Below, piece by piece: positions 21,125 to 34,656 of a stretch of 64,000 bases of DNA; position 1 is the first letter of the stretch, and every line of letters begins with the position of its first letter. The notes under the pieces are model-generated. The model searched no databases. It worked only from the letters and a program-made list of their open reading frames with translations, and was not told the origin of the DNA. The position numbers and the translations under genes are program-made. This DNA comes from Garcia nutans (taxonomy: Eukaryota > Streptophyta > Magnoliopsida > Malpighiales > Euphorbiaceae): assembly GCA_947685225.1 (NCBI GenBank), contig CANTUV010000022.1:10857915-10921914 (forward strand). Direction: 5' to 3'.

Positions 21125-24100
21125 TTTGTCTGCGGGTTCTAATTGATATAGTTTTATTAGTATTCAAGTCTAGTTTACATCAAAATTACTATTATTTTGG
21201 TTCACCTCTGCTCATCATATATAGAAATCAAACATATAGATGTCACTATTCAAAGTAAATCACAAAAAATAAATGAAACATATGATGAAACCCAAGTAAC
21301 TACTTAGTAAAATGAAAGAGAGTAAGATATAAAAGAACCTTTCATTGGCTTTGCAGCATAGGGTGCCCTGAGATCAGCACAAACTCTGCTCATCTTCTAA
21401 AGATGCACAAAATCAGCATTGGCTATGGGAAAATACTCTATGCAAAATATTTGAGCCCAAAACTATTATTATTAAGTTAAAAAGGAAAGCAAATAAATTT
21501 CAGTATTTCAGCGAAATCTAGTCCAGCATTACAAGAAAAGAAACACTGTGATTTGTAAGGTAAATATGAAAAAAAAGAGCATTATAAAAAAAAGAAATAG
21601 TTGCAATATGCAAATAAATTTGGCAATATATTTACTTGATGATCTTAAAAAAAAAGTGATTCAAACTCAAGATTGCTTCAAAATTAGTTCAATAATGCTA
21701 ATTAACAAGAATTAGTTCAAACCAATATCAACAACGGTAAATATTCATTCAATAAAGCTACTGTCACTAACAAACCAATATCAATAACAGTTGCTTGATC
21801 TAATTAACAAGAATTAGCTCAAACCAACATGAATATCTGTAAAGATTCATTCAATAATGCTACTGACACTAACAAACCAGTACATATAGCCACACAAATA
21901 GACAAACGACAGTACCATCACAATATTCAGCTACTCCTACAATTATTCACCTACTTCCATCTGCCTAATTCTGTTATTCAGATTCTGTCCCTCTCTTTCC
22001 TACTCATCATCTCTCAATCATTGTTCATTTTTCTTAATTTTTCTAATTAATTTTACACCTATAAAAATAAATTCAGAAATTGAATAAAAAACATCCCAAA
22101 GAGCCTAAAAATTTTCAATTCTATAATATACCTCCAATATGAAATGCCAAATGAAGCCAAATTTGGTGCAAATGCGATGGGTATTGAAATTTCAAGCGAG
22201 TCAGAGCATATCGAACCTGAAATTCCCAATGAACAAAAGGATTCCATCTCAGAGATGCCAAGTTGAGCAAAATGAAGCGTTCTTCAAAGCTCAGAGCTGA
22301 AATAATCAAAACGGCTATTACAAACTAATATCAAATAAATTATTTTATAATACCAAAATAATTTACTAATATTTTGAGGATGAAAATATTAAAAAAATGA
22401 TTAAATAATTTAATTTTTAAAAACAGAGATATAAAAATTAGATATTAAAAATACTGGGACTGACTAGTGTAATATATAAAAATTCAGAAACTTTATAATT
22501 ATTTAGTCCTTTTTTTATTTAATAGATTTTAACAAATGACCTTCAAGCAACAAGGATAGCCATTAAAATAAGTTTTTAATGTAATCATATAATTAAATTT
22601 ATTTGCAATGGCAAAAAGAAAAAGCAATCTTTTAAAGTTTTTATTTTTTAAATTAGTATTATAAAACTATAAGTTCATAGACCATTTTGTTGGATTGAAT
22701 TTTTTTTTTCACAAATAATTCCAATATTAAACCTGATACTAATTTGAAAAATAAAATCAAATAATCTTTTAATTTGAGGAATTATTTAATTTCACGATTG
22801 CTATTAGATTGGATTTTCGTTATTGTAAAAAAAAATTAATCATATAATTCTAAAGACTTGTATTTATATTTTAAACTTTAAAATTGAATTTCACTTTTAA
22901 AAATTTATACTTGTTTAAATTTCATATTAAACTAAAATTAAAAAAAATGTGAAATTAAAATTAGACTTGTTTAACTCAAAAATTAAATACAAATATAAAA
23001 AATATGTCATTTGTATTATAAATTATAAATAAAATTGATATTTTTATCGATAATATGTCATATTATATATAAAATAACTATTTTATAATTTGATAAGTGA
23101 ATATTTATATTTTTCTTGTTAATTTAAATATTTTTAAAAATTAAAATTTATGAACAAGGTATTTTGAGCTCGAGCCTTGAAATTCAATACTAACATAAGC
23201 TTAGAATTGGAAAAATGATACCTTTCATCGTATTTTTAAAAATTTTTATTTTTTTATCGGAGATATTTTAATAATTTTTTTATAAACTCATATAAACTCA
23301 TTATAAACTGTGTAAAATTTATAAACTCATTATAAAATCATGATAAACTTATTATAAACTCTTTATAAACTAATAAAAATTTAGTATTTTAATAAATATT
23401 TTATAAATTCTGATATTTTAATAAATATTTTATAAATATAATAAATTTAAAATTTTTTTTTAATTTTTTTTGTATTTTTATCAAATATCCTTAGAATTTT
23501 GGGATTAAGACTCCCATAAAACAAGGCCCAGCCCTATGATGATCAATTGTTGATGTCAACTTTCCATATGGTGCTGTTAAACTAAATTACGGTATTACCC
23601 CCCAATTGAAGCTGAATATCACAAATGAGGATGGAATAATTTACAAGACTTTCCAAAAAAAAAAAATTTAAAAGGGTTGTCCCTTCGATCCTTTTTCTCT
23701 ACCTAGCTTTTTATATGTTTTCTAGTTTCTGCAATGCATCTGCTTAGCTTAGCTATGGATTTGGCTTTTGTTAGCCATATTTTATATGAAATTAGCTTCA
23801 TATTTTCCTTTTGACACTTTTAACGTTATTCTTTTCACTTTATAAGCATATCAATATTCATTCGTTTTCTTTAGAGATACCGCAAGAGCTTTTCTCTAGT
23901 CGGTTGCATTGCTATTTATGATAGAGAAAAGTGGCTACTTGATGTTTTATGTAATTTCTCTTTTATTTTGAGCTCCTTCATCTTTTGTCTCTTTTCAGAA
24001 TTTTAGGTCTTTCTATTTCCTTAATCTATTCAGTATCTGATCATGCTAGCGGTGTTTGGTCTTTCAAGAGCTTTACTTTCTCTCTTGTTAGTTTGCCCTT

Positions 24101-24185
24101 GATTGCAAGCATTTCTAAAGCCTTATTCCTTGCTTTAAATCTTGATCTTATCCCTGTTTTAATATGTCCTTTAATCAAGAGGATC
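21125..24185. other. Intergenic DNA, no gene recognised
   Basis: Short open stretches at 21350-21400 and 22120-22310 (minus) resemble exons in composition but match nothing I know. The minus reading near 21395 gives SRVCADLRAPYAAKPMKG. The part 22330-23540 is AT-rich, with a cluster of ataaactcattat repeats at 23280-23380. The part 23540-24185 is less AT-rich, again without a supportable gene. Confidence 0.4.
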
Positions 24186-25015
24186 TCTAGCGGCGGAATC
24201 AGAATTTACTGAAAGGGGATAAAATTTTTAAATAAAAAAAATTATAGATAAATTTATTTTTAATTTATTTTTATATTAAAAAACTCATACAAATAGTTTA
24301 AAATTAATATTTATATTCAATTTTATTTTCATATTAAATAATTAAATATTAAAATTTTTATTATTTTTATTTCAATATTTAAATTTTACTTTGAGAAATT
24401 ACCTAATATATATTATTTTTTAAAAAATATTTATATATTTTTTAGATATTTAAAAAAATGTTTAAACTAATTATTTTAAAAAAAATTATATGATAGAATA
24501 TTTGTTACAAAATAATTAACCGAATTACAAAACTCTAAATTCAATTCATAATCAAATTGTAAAATAATTAACCCAATCACAAAATTTTAAATTCTCAATT
24601 CATATCATAATCAAATTCCAAAATAATTAACCTAATCGTCAAAACACAAATTTTAATTCATAATTAAATTTCAAAATAACTAATATAATCATCAAAATAA
24701 TAAACTAAAACTTATAAATTAAACAATAATTATAATACTCAATAACATTATCAAAATAATAAACTAAAAGCTAATTTTAAAATTTAAAATAATTAATATT
24801 TAAAAATTAATTTTAAAGAAAAAATAAATATATATATACCCACACAAATACATATAAATACTATACATTATATTATAAATTAATTTTATATTATATAAAT
24901 ATAAGTATTATTAATTATATATATATATATGCATATATGTATATATATATGTATATGTATATAGGAACCAATGGGGGCAATGTTCCACCCGAATTTTCTG
25001 CTTTAGATCCAGAGT
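24186..25015. mobile_element. Possible nonautonomous element, GCGGCGGAATCAG end
   Basis: The left end agcggcggaatcagaattta followed by aaggggataaaatttt resembles the plant element class beginning cagtggcggagccagaattt. The AT-rich interior ends at a gggggcaatgttccaccc segment near 24970, as such elements often carry ggggg / cccc blocks near the right end. The right terminus and target duplication could not be fixed. Confidence 0.35.
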
Positions 25016-25857
25016 TGAGAAGATTATTTGTCTTTCGCTCGTTTCTATATTATGGCTTATTAAAGCAGTTTGTGACCCATTTTCATTTTAATGATATTCA
25101 TCTTTTCATGCTAAAAAAAAGGAGGAAATACTTTACGGCTATGTTTGGATTTATAATATTCAAAATCCTTGAAATTTGTTCAAATTCATAAAATTAACAA
25201 TCATGTAATGTAAAATTAATTGAAGTAATAAATTTTGTTGTTCAGTATCAAAACAAAATCTTTGGATTTATCATTTACACTTCATATAATCATATTTGAT
25301 TGAATGATATATCAGATTCCTTTGATTATGAAAATACATTAATTTATCTTACATGTTTAGTAAACTTGCTAACCATTTTTGGATTTCAAGTTCCAACATT
25401 TGGTTCTAGAATTTAAACTTGATCAATTAATTCATTTGATGTTTTACCTTAAAGTTCAAATACGTAGTATCCCACCATTTAAGTAGAATTTGAAAACCCT
25501 AAGAAAATATAGGCTAAATCCATACAATAGCTCTTGAATTTTACAACTTTTTGCTTCTTAAACCATTAATTGAAAATTTTTGCTTTCGTACTCTTAATTT
25601 ACCTGAATTATTTAGTAAAATCTACTATTCTCTTCATCCCTCTGAAATTATCATTTTTATAAAAAAAATTATCCCTTTCAAATTTTCATTTTATATAATA
25701 AAAAAAAATTAATTAGTCTTTTTTCAACTATATCTTTATCATTAATGACTTAATAAATGAAGTGAGAGTATCATTAATGACTTAATTAATTAACAGAGGA
25801 TATTTCAGTATATTCAAAATAACTTTATATAATATTTAGAGAATTAAAAAAAAATTT
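25016..25857. other. Intergenic DNA
   Basis: AT-rich, no gene or strong repeat seen. A direct repeat of tcattaatgacttaat occurs near 25735-25790. Confidence 0.5.
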
Positions 25858-27317
25858 TGTCCCAAACTAGCAACCAAAAGGGGAGGTGAATTGGTTGATT
25901 TAAATAGTGATTATAATTTGAAAATTCAAAAGCAATATGAAGAATATTGAGTAGAGTAGAGAAGAAAGAATATAAATAATTATAATATAAATAATTATAG
26001 TGGTTTGGATTCCTTAACAAAGAAAGAATACAAAGAATTCATTAACAACTTGTTAAGGTTCCACTAGTCTTGAGTTTTTATAAGCTTAATTCTAACTTAA
26101 TGTTTTCACTAGCTCATATCGAACTATTATAATGGTTTGAGATCAATCCTCATAACCCTTATAAGAGTTTTTCCAGGCTCACTCTAACAATATAAGTATT
26201 TTCAAGCTCACACACAAACTTTTAATTGTGTTTAATGCTCACACTCAACACTCCAAATTTATAGGTTTTTAATTTTTAGACAAGAAAATGAAAAAATATT
26301 GTTCAATGAAATTACAATCACAATCTTACTACTTTCTAACCACAAAAATTAAGTTTAATGTGGTTTTTATAGTCATTTGGCTTGAACTAGCCGTTTGAGT
26401 GGTTTCCATATATTTAGTGCTTGCTTTTCACTAAATTGGTAGTTGAACCTCGGTGTGCAGTCACATGGCTTGGTATGCGGTCACACAGTTTGAAACTCTG
26501 CTAATTTCGAAGGTCAAATTTTATTGTCTGGAAGAATTCAGCGTGCTCATGTTGCTGTGTCATACAGTTACATAGCTCGATATGCGGTCGCTCGGCACTA
26601 TGTTATCTTTAAATTCAATTTGCTTCATCCACATGGCCAAATATCATTTGCCTGAGGTATTTGGGGCTAAAATTCAAATATGATGGACTTATACGGTTGC
26701 TCGGTTAGTTGGTTGGTCGCACCAGGCTTTCAACATTGAGAAAAGTACTGCAAGAGCTGACCGCTATCTCTTCTGTTGCTTTTGAATTTTTAAGCCTTTG
26801 TTATGTGCGGTCACTCGGGCTTCTTGGGTTGTCGCATGAAGTTCTGGCATCCTGACTTCACCGCTCACTGAGATTGCTATCCTTTCTTGTGAGTTTATGA
26901 ATTCTCTTCTGTAAGATTTATGTAGTTTGTTCGGTATGTCTATGCCTGCGCTCAATTTTCTCGGGCGTTTATACATTCAGTTCGGTATACTGCTTTACTG
27001 CTTGCTTAGCTCGATAATTCTATATGAGTTGCTCTCTTTAGCTCGGCGTGTCTATATGTGTTGCTCGGTTCTCTACAACTTCAGCATTTGCTTAGCTTGA
27101 CACTTTTATCTATGTTATTTGGTTAGCTCGATAAATCTATCTGTGGCATAGCCAAGTGGCTCGGGCAGCTTTTGTGCGGTCGCTCAGTAGCTCAGGCAGT
27201 CACACAAAGGTGCTCGATTTTTATCCATGTTGTACAAACTTGTTTGAAATTATTAGTACTTTATCAATTTGATTGTCAATAATCAAAATAGAGTTTGATT
27301 GTCCAACAATCTCAACA
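25858..27317 (-). repeat. 3' LTR of the Sirevirus-like element
   Basis: It runs TGTCCCAAACTAGC to CAATCTCAACA on the plus strand, parallel to the LTR at 34657 along its whole length. Length 1460 bp. Local duplication of ataattataataaat-like text near 25975-26000 and a deletion near 26830-26880 distinguish it from its partner. Confidence 0.88.
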
Positions 27318-27710
27318 ATCTCCCCCTTTTTGACTTTGGCAATCAAATTAAATTTAAGTTAAAAATAATCAAGTGCATGCATCAATTGAAATTCAAAATA
27401 CAAATGTTTAATGACAATGGTTTTTTATTTTAGTTGCTTCCCCTCAAATTATTAATGCATGATCACTAAAGATTTTAAGTTTAATAAAGTTTCTCCCACT
27501 TTTTTAGATAATTTCTTAAATTTATACAATTTATTATTTTTCTTCCCCTTTTGATAATCAAGTTCTCTTCTCCTCTTTGATAATTAAATTCATCTCCCCC
27601 TTTGATAATTAAAGCAATTAAATTTAATCACCTTTCATTTCTCCCCCTTTTATAATTTATAATTAAATCAATTAAATTCAATCACATTTCTCCCCCTTTG
27701 ATAAAAGCAA
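27318..27710 (-). promoter_or_regulatory. Polypurine tract with multiple copies
   Basis: Directly inside the 3' LTR the minus strand reads AAAAAGGGGGAGAT, the main polypurine tract for plus-strand priming. Further tracts of the form AAAGGGGGAGA or AAAAGGGGAAGA occur near 27550, 27575, 27600, 27645 and 27695, most followed by similar ttgattat text. Repeated tracts of this kind are a described signature of Sireviruses. Confidence 0.8.
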
Positions 27711-27849
27711 AAAGACAATAAGAGAAATTTGAACAAAATAAAATTATTGATTATAAATTTGAATACAAGATAAAAATAAAGCTGATACTAATTGAAAGAA
27801 AATACAAGAAAATGATTAATCTAAAATTTTTTTTCTTTTCCTTTTCTTG

Positions 27850-29220
27850 ATGGTGGAGGAGGAGTTAGAGTTCTTTCATCATCACCAAGAGAAGAAGTTG
27901 GAAAGGAGTCATGTGAGGATGGTGAGGATCCTTCATAAAGACTTTCAATATGCTCACTCACATCTCAATCACTTAACTCATATTGAGGAATATCAAATTT
28001 TTCTTGTAAGTCATATATGTCATGATGAATGTGGAAAATGAGATCAACTTTTTTTATTGAGTTTTTTTATTCTCTTTGTGACATCATTCTTAAAATGATT
28101 AAATTATTTTTGGAGAGAAGATATGGCTTTAAGGATAAGTTTGAGAGTTTTAGATGATTCACCTTTTTCTTTGATGGGTTTGGAAGGGGTGCTCAACTTC
28201 AACATAGAGAGGTTCACCTTCTTATTCCATAATGTGGTACCTAGGTCTCTTTCTTTTCCTTTGGATAACTCCCTTACTACCAAATGTATACTTATGGTGA
28301 TCATCAACCTTTTGGATACATCTAACATGTTTAAGATAGTCTAGCTTGATGGAGTTTATGGCTGGATCAAGGGGATCACTTAGGGTTGCAAAATTTTAAG
28401 GGGTTAGGAGACCGAAGTGTCTAGCAAGTTGGATAATTTGGGAGGATAGAAAGAAAGTTCCTTTCTTATTCTTCCCATAATGTATAAAGGTATCTATGAG
28501 AAACCTAACACTTTGAATTGGCTCATTATGCACAATAGCATACAAAAAAAAATAAGTCACATTGAGTAACCTTTTCATTTCTATTATTTCTTTGGTGAAT
28601 GGTGTAAGTGATAATTCTATATAAGAGCTAATAAAGAAGGGTTCTAAAGTGTATGGCTTTTGAATACCTATTATTATATTGGGTTTCAATGGATAGCTCA
28701 CTCCAAAAAATGAATAATTTTTTAAAGGAAAATCTCTATCATTATAGAAGAAGGCTCCATGAGTTTGGAATCCCTAAACTTCACCAATCTTCTAAGGAAA
28801 GAGTAAAGTCTTGGTCAAAAAGCATAAAATAAACTCTATAAAATTCTATAGGTGCATTGTGGTTCTTTATACCCTCAGAGATATTAAAAATTTTCTTGAG
28901 AGACTAGGATGACCTAACTCATTAGGAAATATAAAATATCTCCACCCAATTCTATCAAGATAGCTAAAGACTTCACCTTATATATTTAGGGCTAGGAGTA
29001 TCCCTTCCGCATGCATTTTAGTTAGTTCTAGGGCCATTTTTTGAGCATGTAGTACTTAATTTTCTCATCCTCATTTTTATATTTCAGTTTGCATGGTTGG
29101 ACACTTTTTCTAATAAAATGTTTAGGTTTGAGTTGAGGTTAGGACTAATAACAACTCATTTATCTTTGGTTCTATCTTTCTTTTTAGTTATTTTAGTTTT
29201 AGGTACCATATCCTCAAACA
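27850..29220 (-). pseudogene. Additional 3' ORF (env-like / Transposase_32-like), broken
   Basis: Between RNase H and the polypurine tracts the minus strand keeps pieces of one long ORF. It starts VPKTKITKKKDRTK near 29205. Next comes EFYRVYFMLFDQDFTLSLED near 28840. The 28701-28396 piece reads SYPLKPNIIIGIQKPYTLEP, then LTPFTKEIIEMKRLLNV and the IDTFIHYGKNKKGTFFLSSQ segment. The 28328-28104 piece reads SKPIKEKGESSKTLKLI. Layout (basic N-terminus, helical core ending in a LPxG/FFLSSQI-like stretch, variable C-terminus) matches the extra ORF that some Sireviruses carry after pol and resembles the intact ORF at 47805-49382. Function is not established for this family. Several stops and shifts. 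Confidence 0.6.
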
Positions 29221-29989
29221 CAAAATAAAAGTAAAAAAAATAGAAATGTATAAGATGGAAAGAAATGTAGAGAAAATAGATTGTTGATGAAGTTTTGAAC
29301 AAGGAACTTCAAATTGTTGACAAGACTTGAAAAACCTTCAAAGTCTTCTTCTTGATGAATAAATTCTTGAAAGATTGTTTGAATATGTGTTTTTGAATTT
29401 GTAAAAATGTATTTTAGTACAAAATAAAGGTATTTATAAATAAAATTTGAAAAACTTACCATTTTTTACCATTTGGGGGCAAATTGGGCCAAAAATTTAA
29501 ATTTCCAACATAAAAGAAATTTTGACAGATACATAGGTTGTGCGGTCGCTCAACCAGTTGTGTGATCACCAGTTCGGTCTGGTAAGTTCTCTTAGCACTG
29601 TGCGAGAGCAAAGTGCAGAGTGATGTGTAACGGTAGGAAAAATTTTGAAATTTTGAATTTGAGCGATCGCATGAATTGTTGTGTGCTCACTCTGGAAAAG
29701 TGTTGAAGATCGATTGGTGAGAGATATATGCTGAAGCTCGGGAAATAGTTAAGTTTTTAAGCTCTTGCTTGGGAAAGAGTAGATGATGTGCAACCGCCCG
29801 GTATAGAAAGACGACTGCATAAAGTGAACAGTCAAGTTTTTGATAATTTTTCAAGTGAACATGATCAAAATAGATTTTGAGAGAATTAAAGAATGATTAT
29901 GCAAGAGATTTTCTATCAATCATACCAATATTTTATTTTATAAAATTCAATCTTTCTTCATTTAGGAGTTTTGTAAAAATATCCACAAG

Positions 29990-31480
29990 TTGATTTTGAG
30001 TTTCAATAAATTCTAAAACTAAATTATGATTCTGAATATTATCCATTAAAAAATAATATTTAATGTCTATAGTCTTAGACTTAGAATGCTGAATGGGGTT
30101 CTTCGACAAATTAATTACACTTGTGTTATCACATTTAATAGCAATGTTATCAAATATTTTTTCATAATTAAGTAATTATTATTTCATCCAAAGAACTTGT
30201 GTGCAATAAAAATATGCAGCAACATATTCAGTTTCGGTGGTAGATAAAGCAATCGACACTTATTTCTTATTAAACCAAGGAACTAAGCATTCATCAAGAA
30301 AATGATATGCTCCGATGGTGATTTTCTATCTAATAGAGTACTAGTAAAATCCGCATCGGAAAAACCTAATATGTTAAATTATGTGTTCATATGATACTAA
30401 AGACCTAAATACAATGTACCATTTAAATATTTTAATTTTTTTAGTTGCATTCAAATGTGATTCCTTAGGACAAGACTGAAATCTAGTATACAATCAAACA
30501 CTAAATATTATATAGGGTCTAAAAACAGTTAAGTAGTGTAGTAATACGATAATACCTCGATATTTTTTCTCATCTACTGCCTTATCACTTTCATCTTTAT
30601 TAAGTTTCAAGGACGTGCTCATAGAAGTTTTACTTCATTTGCAACCATACATGCCAAACGTTTTGAGAAGTTTCTTCATTTACTTGGATTGGTAAATGAA
30701 GATAACATCCTTGCATTGCTTGATTTGTAGTCCAAGAAACAATTTGAGTTCACCCATCATACTCTTTTCAAATTCCTTAGTCATACAAGAAGTAAATTTT
30801 TTGCACAAAGATTCATTATTATAACCAAATATAATGTCATCAACATAAATTTATACATTCAAAATGTTATGCAATTTCTTTTTAACAAAAAGAGTTGTGT
30901 CAACTTTGCTTTTCGAAAAACTATTTTCAAGCAAATATGCACTAAGTCTATCATACCAAACTCTTGGAGCTTGTTTCAATCCATACAGTACTTTGGTAAG
31001 TTTAAAAATATGATTTGAAAATTTATAATCTTCAAAATCGAGAGGTTGTTAAACATAAACTTTCTCATTTATAAACTCATTTAGAAATACACTCTTGACA
31101 TCTATTTGAAAAAGTTTAAAATTCACGTGACATGTAAATGTAAGCAATATTCTAATGGCTTTTAGTTTAGCAGCGGGAGAAAATATCTCATCATAGTTAA
31201 TACCTTCTTCTTGATTATAGCCTTTGGCCACCAATCTAGCTTTGTTTCTAGAAATGAGACCATTTTCATCAAGCTTATTTCTATATATCAATTTACATCC
31301 TATAATTGGATGATCATTAGGTCTATGAACAAGTTTCCACACTTTGTTTCTTTCAAATTGGTTGAGTTCATCTTGCATAGCAATCACCCAACATTCATCA
31401 CTAAGAGCCTCCTTAATGGTCCTTGGATCAATTTGAGAAACAAAAGTAAAATTAGCATCTAAGTATTTAAGTTTAGATCT
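29990..31480 (-). pseudogene. Reverse transcriptase and RNase H of the Sirevirus-like element
   Basis: The open piece 31387-31049 reads DELNQFERNKVWKLVHRP, then KARLVAKGYNQEEGINYDEI and FKLFQIDVKSVFLNEF, the fingers and palm with the first catalytic Asp. LYGLKQAPRVWYDRLS follows near 30960. The YVDDIIFG catalytic motif lies at about 30826-30853, with a stop two codons before it. RNase H is recognisable by ADADFTSTLLDRKSPSEH near 30340 and a damaged AEYVAA region near 30230. At least five stops. Confidence 0.88.
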
Positions 31481-31549
31481 AGTAGTTACTCCCTTTGATG
31501 TTTCATCAATGACAAGCTCTTTTGGATGATCATTTTTGTATTATCATTC

Positions 31550-32580
31550 TTTGGGTAGCTCTTGAGAATCTTCTTCTTATTCATCATATTTATTCTTTGG
31601 AACATTAATTATTTCTTGTTGTTCAAATGTATCTACAAAATCATCAACAATACTATCTTTCCTTTTATTAAGGTTAGAAGATTCATAAAAAAATAACATG
31701 CATTGATTCTTTAACTACTAGTGTTCTCTTGTTAAATATTCTATATGCTTTGCTAGATGATGAATATCCTAAAAATATGTCTTTCTTCGATTTGGATGAT
31801 AATTTTTCAAGATTGTCCTTGATATTCAATATAAAGCATTTGTATCCAAACTCTTTAAGGTATGAAATTTTGGGTATTCTTCCATTCCATAGCTCATAAG
31901 AAGTTTTATTTATCAAAGGCCTTTTGTAAACATTATTTGAAATATAACATACGATATTAATGGCTTCTACCCAAAAGTAAGATGGTAAATCATACTCATT
32001 GAGCATTGTCCTAGCACTTTAACCAATGTTCTATTTTTTTTTCTATCAACCACACCATTTTATTGTGGTATTCTATGAGCCAAAAAGTTGTGTGAAATAC
32101 CAAACTTATTGGAAAAATTTTTAAAGTTTTCATTTTTAAATTTTTTGCCATGATCACTTCTAATAGATGTGATTACATAGCCTTTTTTCATTTTGAACTC
32201 TTTTTGCAAATATTTTAAAATGATTGAAAACTTTATTTTTTTGAGCTAAGAAATTAACCCATATAAATCTTAAGTAATCATCAACAAGTACAAATGCATA
32301 TAACTTGCCACCTAAGCTTGTAACTCTATTTGGTCCAAACAAATCCAAGTGAATGAGTTCTAGGGGTCTAGAAGTGCTTATAACATTTTTAGATTTAAAT
32401 AAAATTTTATATTGCTTACCATATTGACAAGGTTCACAAATCTTATCTTTATCAAATTTTACTTTAGGGAGACCATCAACTAGTTCTTCTTTACTAATGC
32501 ATTTTAAGTAATCCATACTAGTATGTCCTAGTCTTTTATGTCATAACCAAATATCATTACTTATGGTAATTAAATATTCA
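31550..32580 (-). pseudogene. Integrase of the Sirevirus-like element
   Basis: The zinc-binding start reads IWL-stop-HKRLGHTSMDYL (TGA where Trp is expected), then ICEPCQYGKQ, giving the H-H-C-C pattern. The core continues SRPLELIHLDLFGP with the first catalytic Asp, and FVLVDDYLRF with the second. The C-terminal open piece 32006-31683 (YFWVEAINIVCYISN, KISYLKEFGYKCF) is the end of the core and the GKGY-like tail. Frames change near 32150 and 32010. Confidence 0.88.
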
Positions 32581-32779
32581 AATATATTATTAGAATGTAA
32601 GTCAATTTTATAAGTATTGCTAATTCTAGCTCATTTGAATACAAGTTCACCATTTGAATTGATAACTTTGCATCCTTTAAAGTCAAAACTTACATCATAT
32701 CATTTTATCACATAATTGACTTACACTAAGTAAATTATGTTTCAACCCATCAACAAGCTATATATTTTCAATCAGATTT

Positions 32780-33160
32780 TTTCTAAGTATGCCAATGGAA
32801 CCTATGCCTATTATTTTACCTTTAGCATTATTACCAAAAGTTGCATTACCTCCATATTGGAAGTGAGTGTTGTAAACAGATTTGCATTACCCATCATATG
32901 CCTTGAATAACCACTATCCATAAGCTAAATATTTTTATTGATAGTGGACTTTAGACATACTTACAAAACAATATGATATATCTTCTTTTAGGTACCCAAA
33001 TAAAGTTGGGTCTTTGGGAGTTAGTAGTAGAAGGATTCTCTAATTTAAGATGAGTCTTTCTAATATAGCAAAAAGTAATCTTATGCCCAAATTTCATAAA
33101 GTAAGTGCATTGATTCAAGGTTTTATGCTTATGCACTTTCTTATTGAAATGCAACAAACT
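32780..33160 (-). pseudogene. Zinc knuckle and protease of the Sirevirus-like element
   Basis: The 33157-32951 piece carries CTYFMKFGHKITFC, a CCHC-like knuckle with its second Cys altered (C-x2-F in place of C-x2-C). About 60 bases on, the minus strand reads LMDSGYSRHMMGNANLF, the protease active site with D-S-G intact. Later stops (near 32800 and 32720) break the domain. The protease would normally cut the polyprotein. Confidence 0.82.
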
Positions 33161-33789
33161 ATTTACACAATTACAAGTCTGAGTTGAGTAAAATTATTTT
33201 TTGAGTATTTTTATGTTTATATGCATTTCTAGTATACACGTATGCATGATTTGCTTTTGGAACTTTTGTTCTAGAGCCTTGTCAACCTAAGATAATCCTT
33301 TTAGGATTTTTAGGCTTGATTTGTGCATTTGTATTCTTTACAACATCAACACTAGATATTTTGTGTTGTAAAAGTTTTAACAAATATTTGTGCATTAGGT
33401 GAAGTGTTAGATGAGCCAATGAATCCTAAACCATGTTTCAAGGAGGGTGATATTTGATTATTGATTAATGTATCTAAGGCCTCTTTTCCCTTGTGAAATT
33501 TTGAAATTGATTCTTTTAACTCATTTATTTCATCCTTCAATTTTTTTATTTTTCTTGATCACATTTTCTAAGCTATGTGAATTATTAGTCATTTCATTAA
33601 TTGATTTCAATAATTTTTTATTTGATATCTTTAATTTTAATGTAGAGTTTTTCAAAGACACAAAATTCTTTTCTAACTTAGAACATTTATCTTTATAAAA
33701 TTTTATCTTAGAGAATTACTTTTCTACTCTAAGGGTCATATGTTCAATCAAATCATTGTCATCTAAAGCATCATCAATATTATCATCAT

Positions 33790-34600
33790 ATGTAATCAAG
33801 TTCAAAGATTAAGTACTTACCTCATTGGAGTCATTATCATTCTCAATAGCCATGAGACATAGATTAGCAATTCCTTCATCTTCTTCTTTCTCACCTTGTT
33901 CTTCTTCCTTTTCGGTGTGTAGCTCAAAAGTGAGTAGCTTTCCTACAAGCTCATTGGTTCTCAAGGCGCTAAGGTCATAAGCCTCTTTAATAGAAGAAAT
34001 TTTTAACTCAAAACTCTTTTTTACTCTAAGTGCTCTCAAGATTTTGCTAATGACATTACCTTGATCATATATTTTGTCATATTTCATTAATTCATTGACA
34101 ATGGCAAGCAAGTAGTTTGTCATATCGGTAATATTTTCGTTGGGCTTCATCTTGAATAGCTCATACTCATGTATATGCATTTGCTTTTTCGTGAACCTCA
34201 CTTGGGTAGTGCCATCATGATAGTTCTCAAGAGTTTTTCAAATGTAATATGCACAAGTGAGATGTTGGACTCTCCCACCTTCTTCTCTTGATATTGAATT
34301 CATCAGGATGGAGGCTGGCCTATTATTCTTAAACTAATCTCTTATATTGGCACTCGACCATTGTGATTTAGGAAGAGAAACTTGGACACCATCAACTTCA
34401 TAAGTAAGAGGTTTTTACTCATTTTCAATAAAATTTCAAAGCGCAATTCCTTCACTATCTAGGAATAAATACATCTTGTGTTTCTAATAAGAATAATCTG
34501 TTCCATCGAAATAGGGTCTAAGGAATGAATTTAGGTTTCCATGTGTATAGGGAGTGGAGTTAGAGGTATGTAGATGTGCTTGTTGGTGGAATGACTGTCA
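33790..34600 (-). pseudogene. Sirevirus-like gag, broken
   Basis: The N-terminal part (about 34530-34470) reads PYFDGTDYSYWKHKMYLF-like in shifting frames, the start of plant Copia gag. The open piece 34201-33809 reads TKKQMHIHEYELFKMKPNEN, then MTNYLLAIVNELMKYDK, and ends in an acidic stretch rich in Glu, as in UBN2-type gag proteins. Stops and frameshifts separate these from the following zinc knuckle. Confidence 0.8.
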
Positions 34601-34634
34601 TTTTGGATGAAATTTCATAATTAAGTTTAAATAA

Positions 34635-34656
34635 ATTTACTAACTCCTATACCAAT
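34635..34656 (-). promoter_or_regulatory. Primer-binding site of the Sirevirus-like element
   Basis: Immediately inside the 5' LTR the minus strand reads attggtatAggagttag, close to the usual TGGTATCAGAGC site complementary to initiator Met tRNA. Confidence 0.65.

Noticed and set aside
22059..22309. Two overlapping minus-strand ORFs that look like an exon
   Set aside because: Neither frame shows a known domain, and both overlap the same DNA; kept only as a note in the intergenic entry.
23985..24212. 75-codon plus-strand ORF with hydrophobic segments
   Set aside because: Low-complexity Leu/Ser-rich reading from T-rich DNA, no domain, no splice or promoter context; likely chance.
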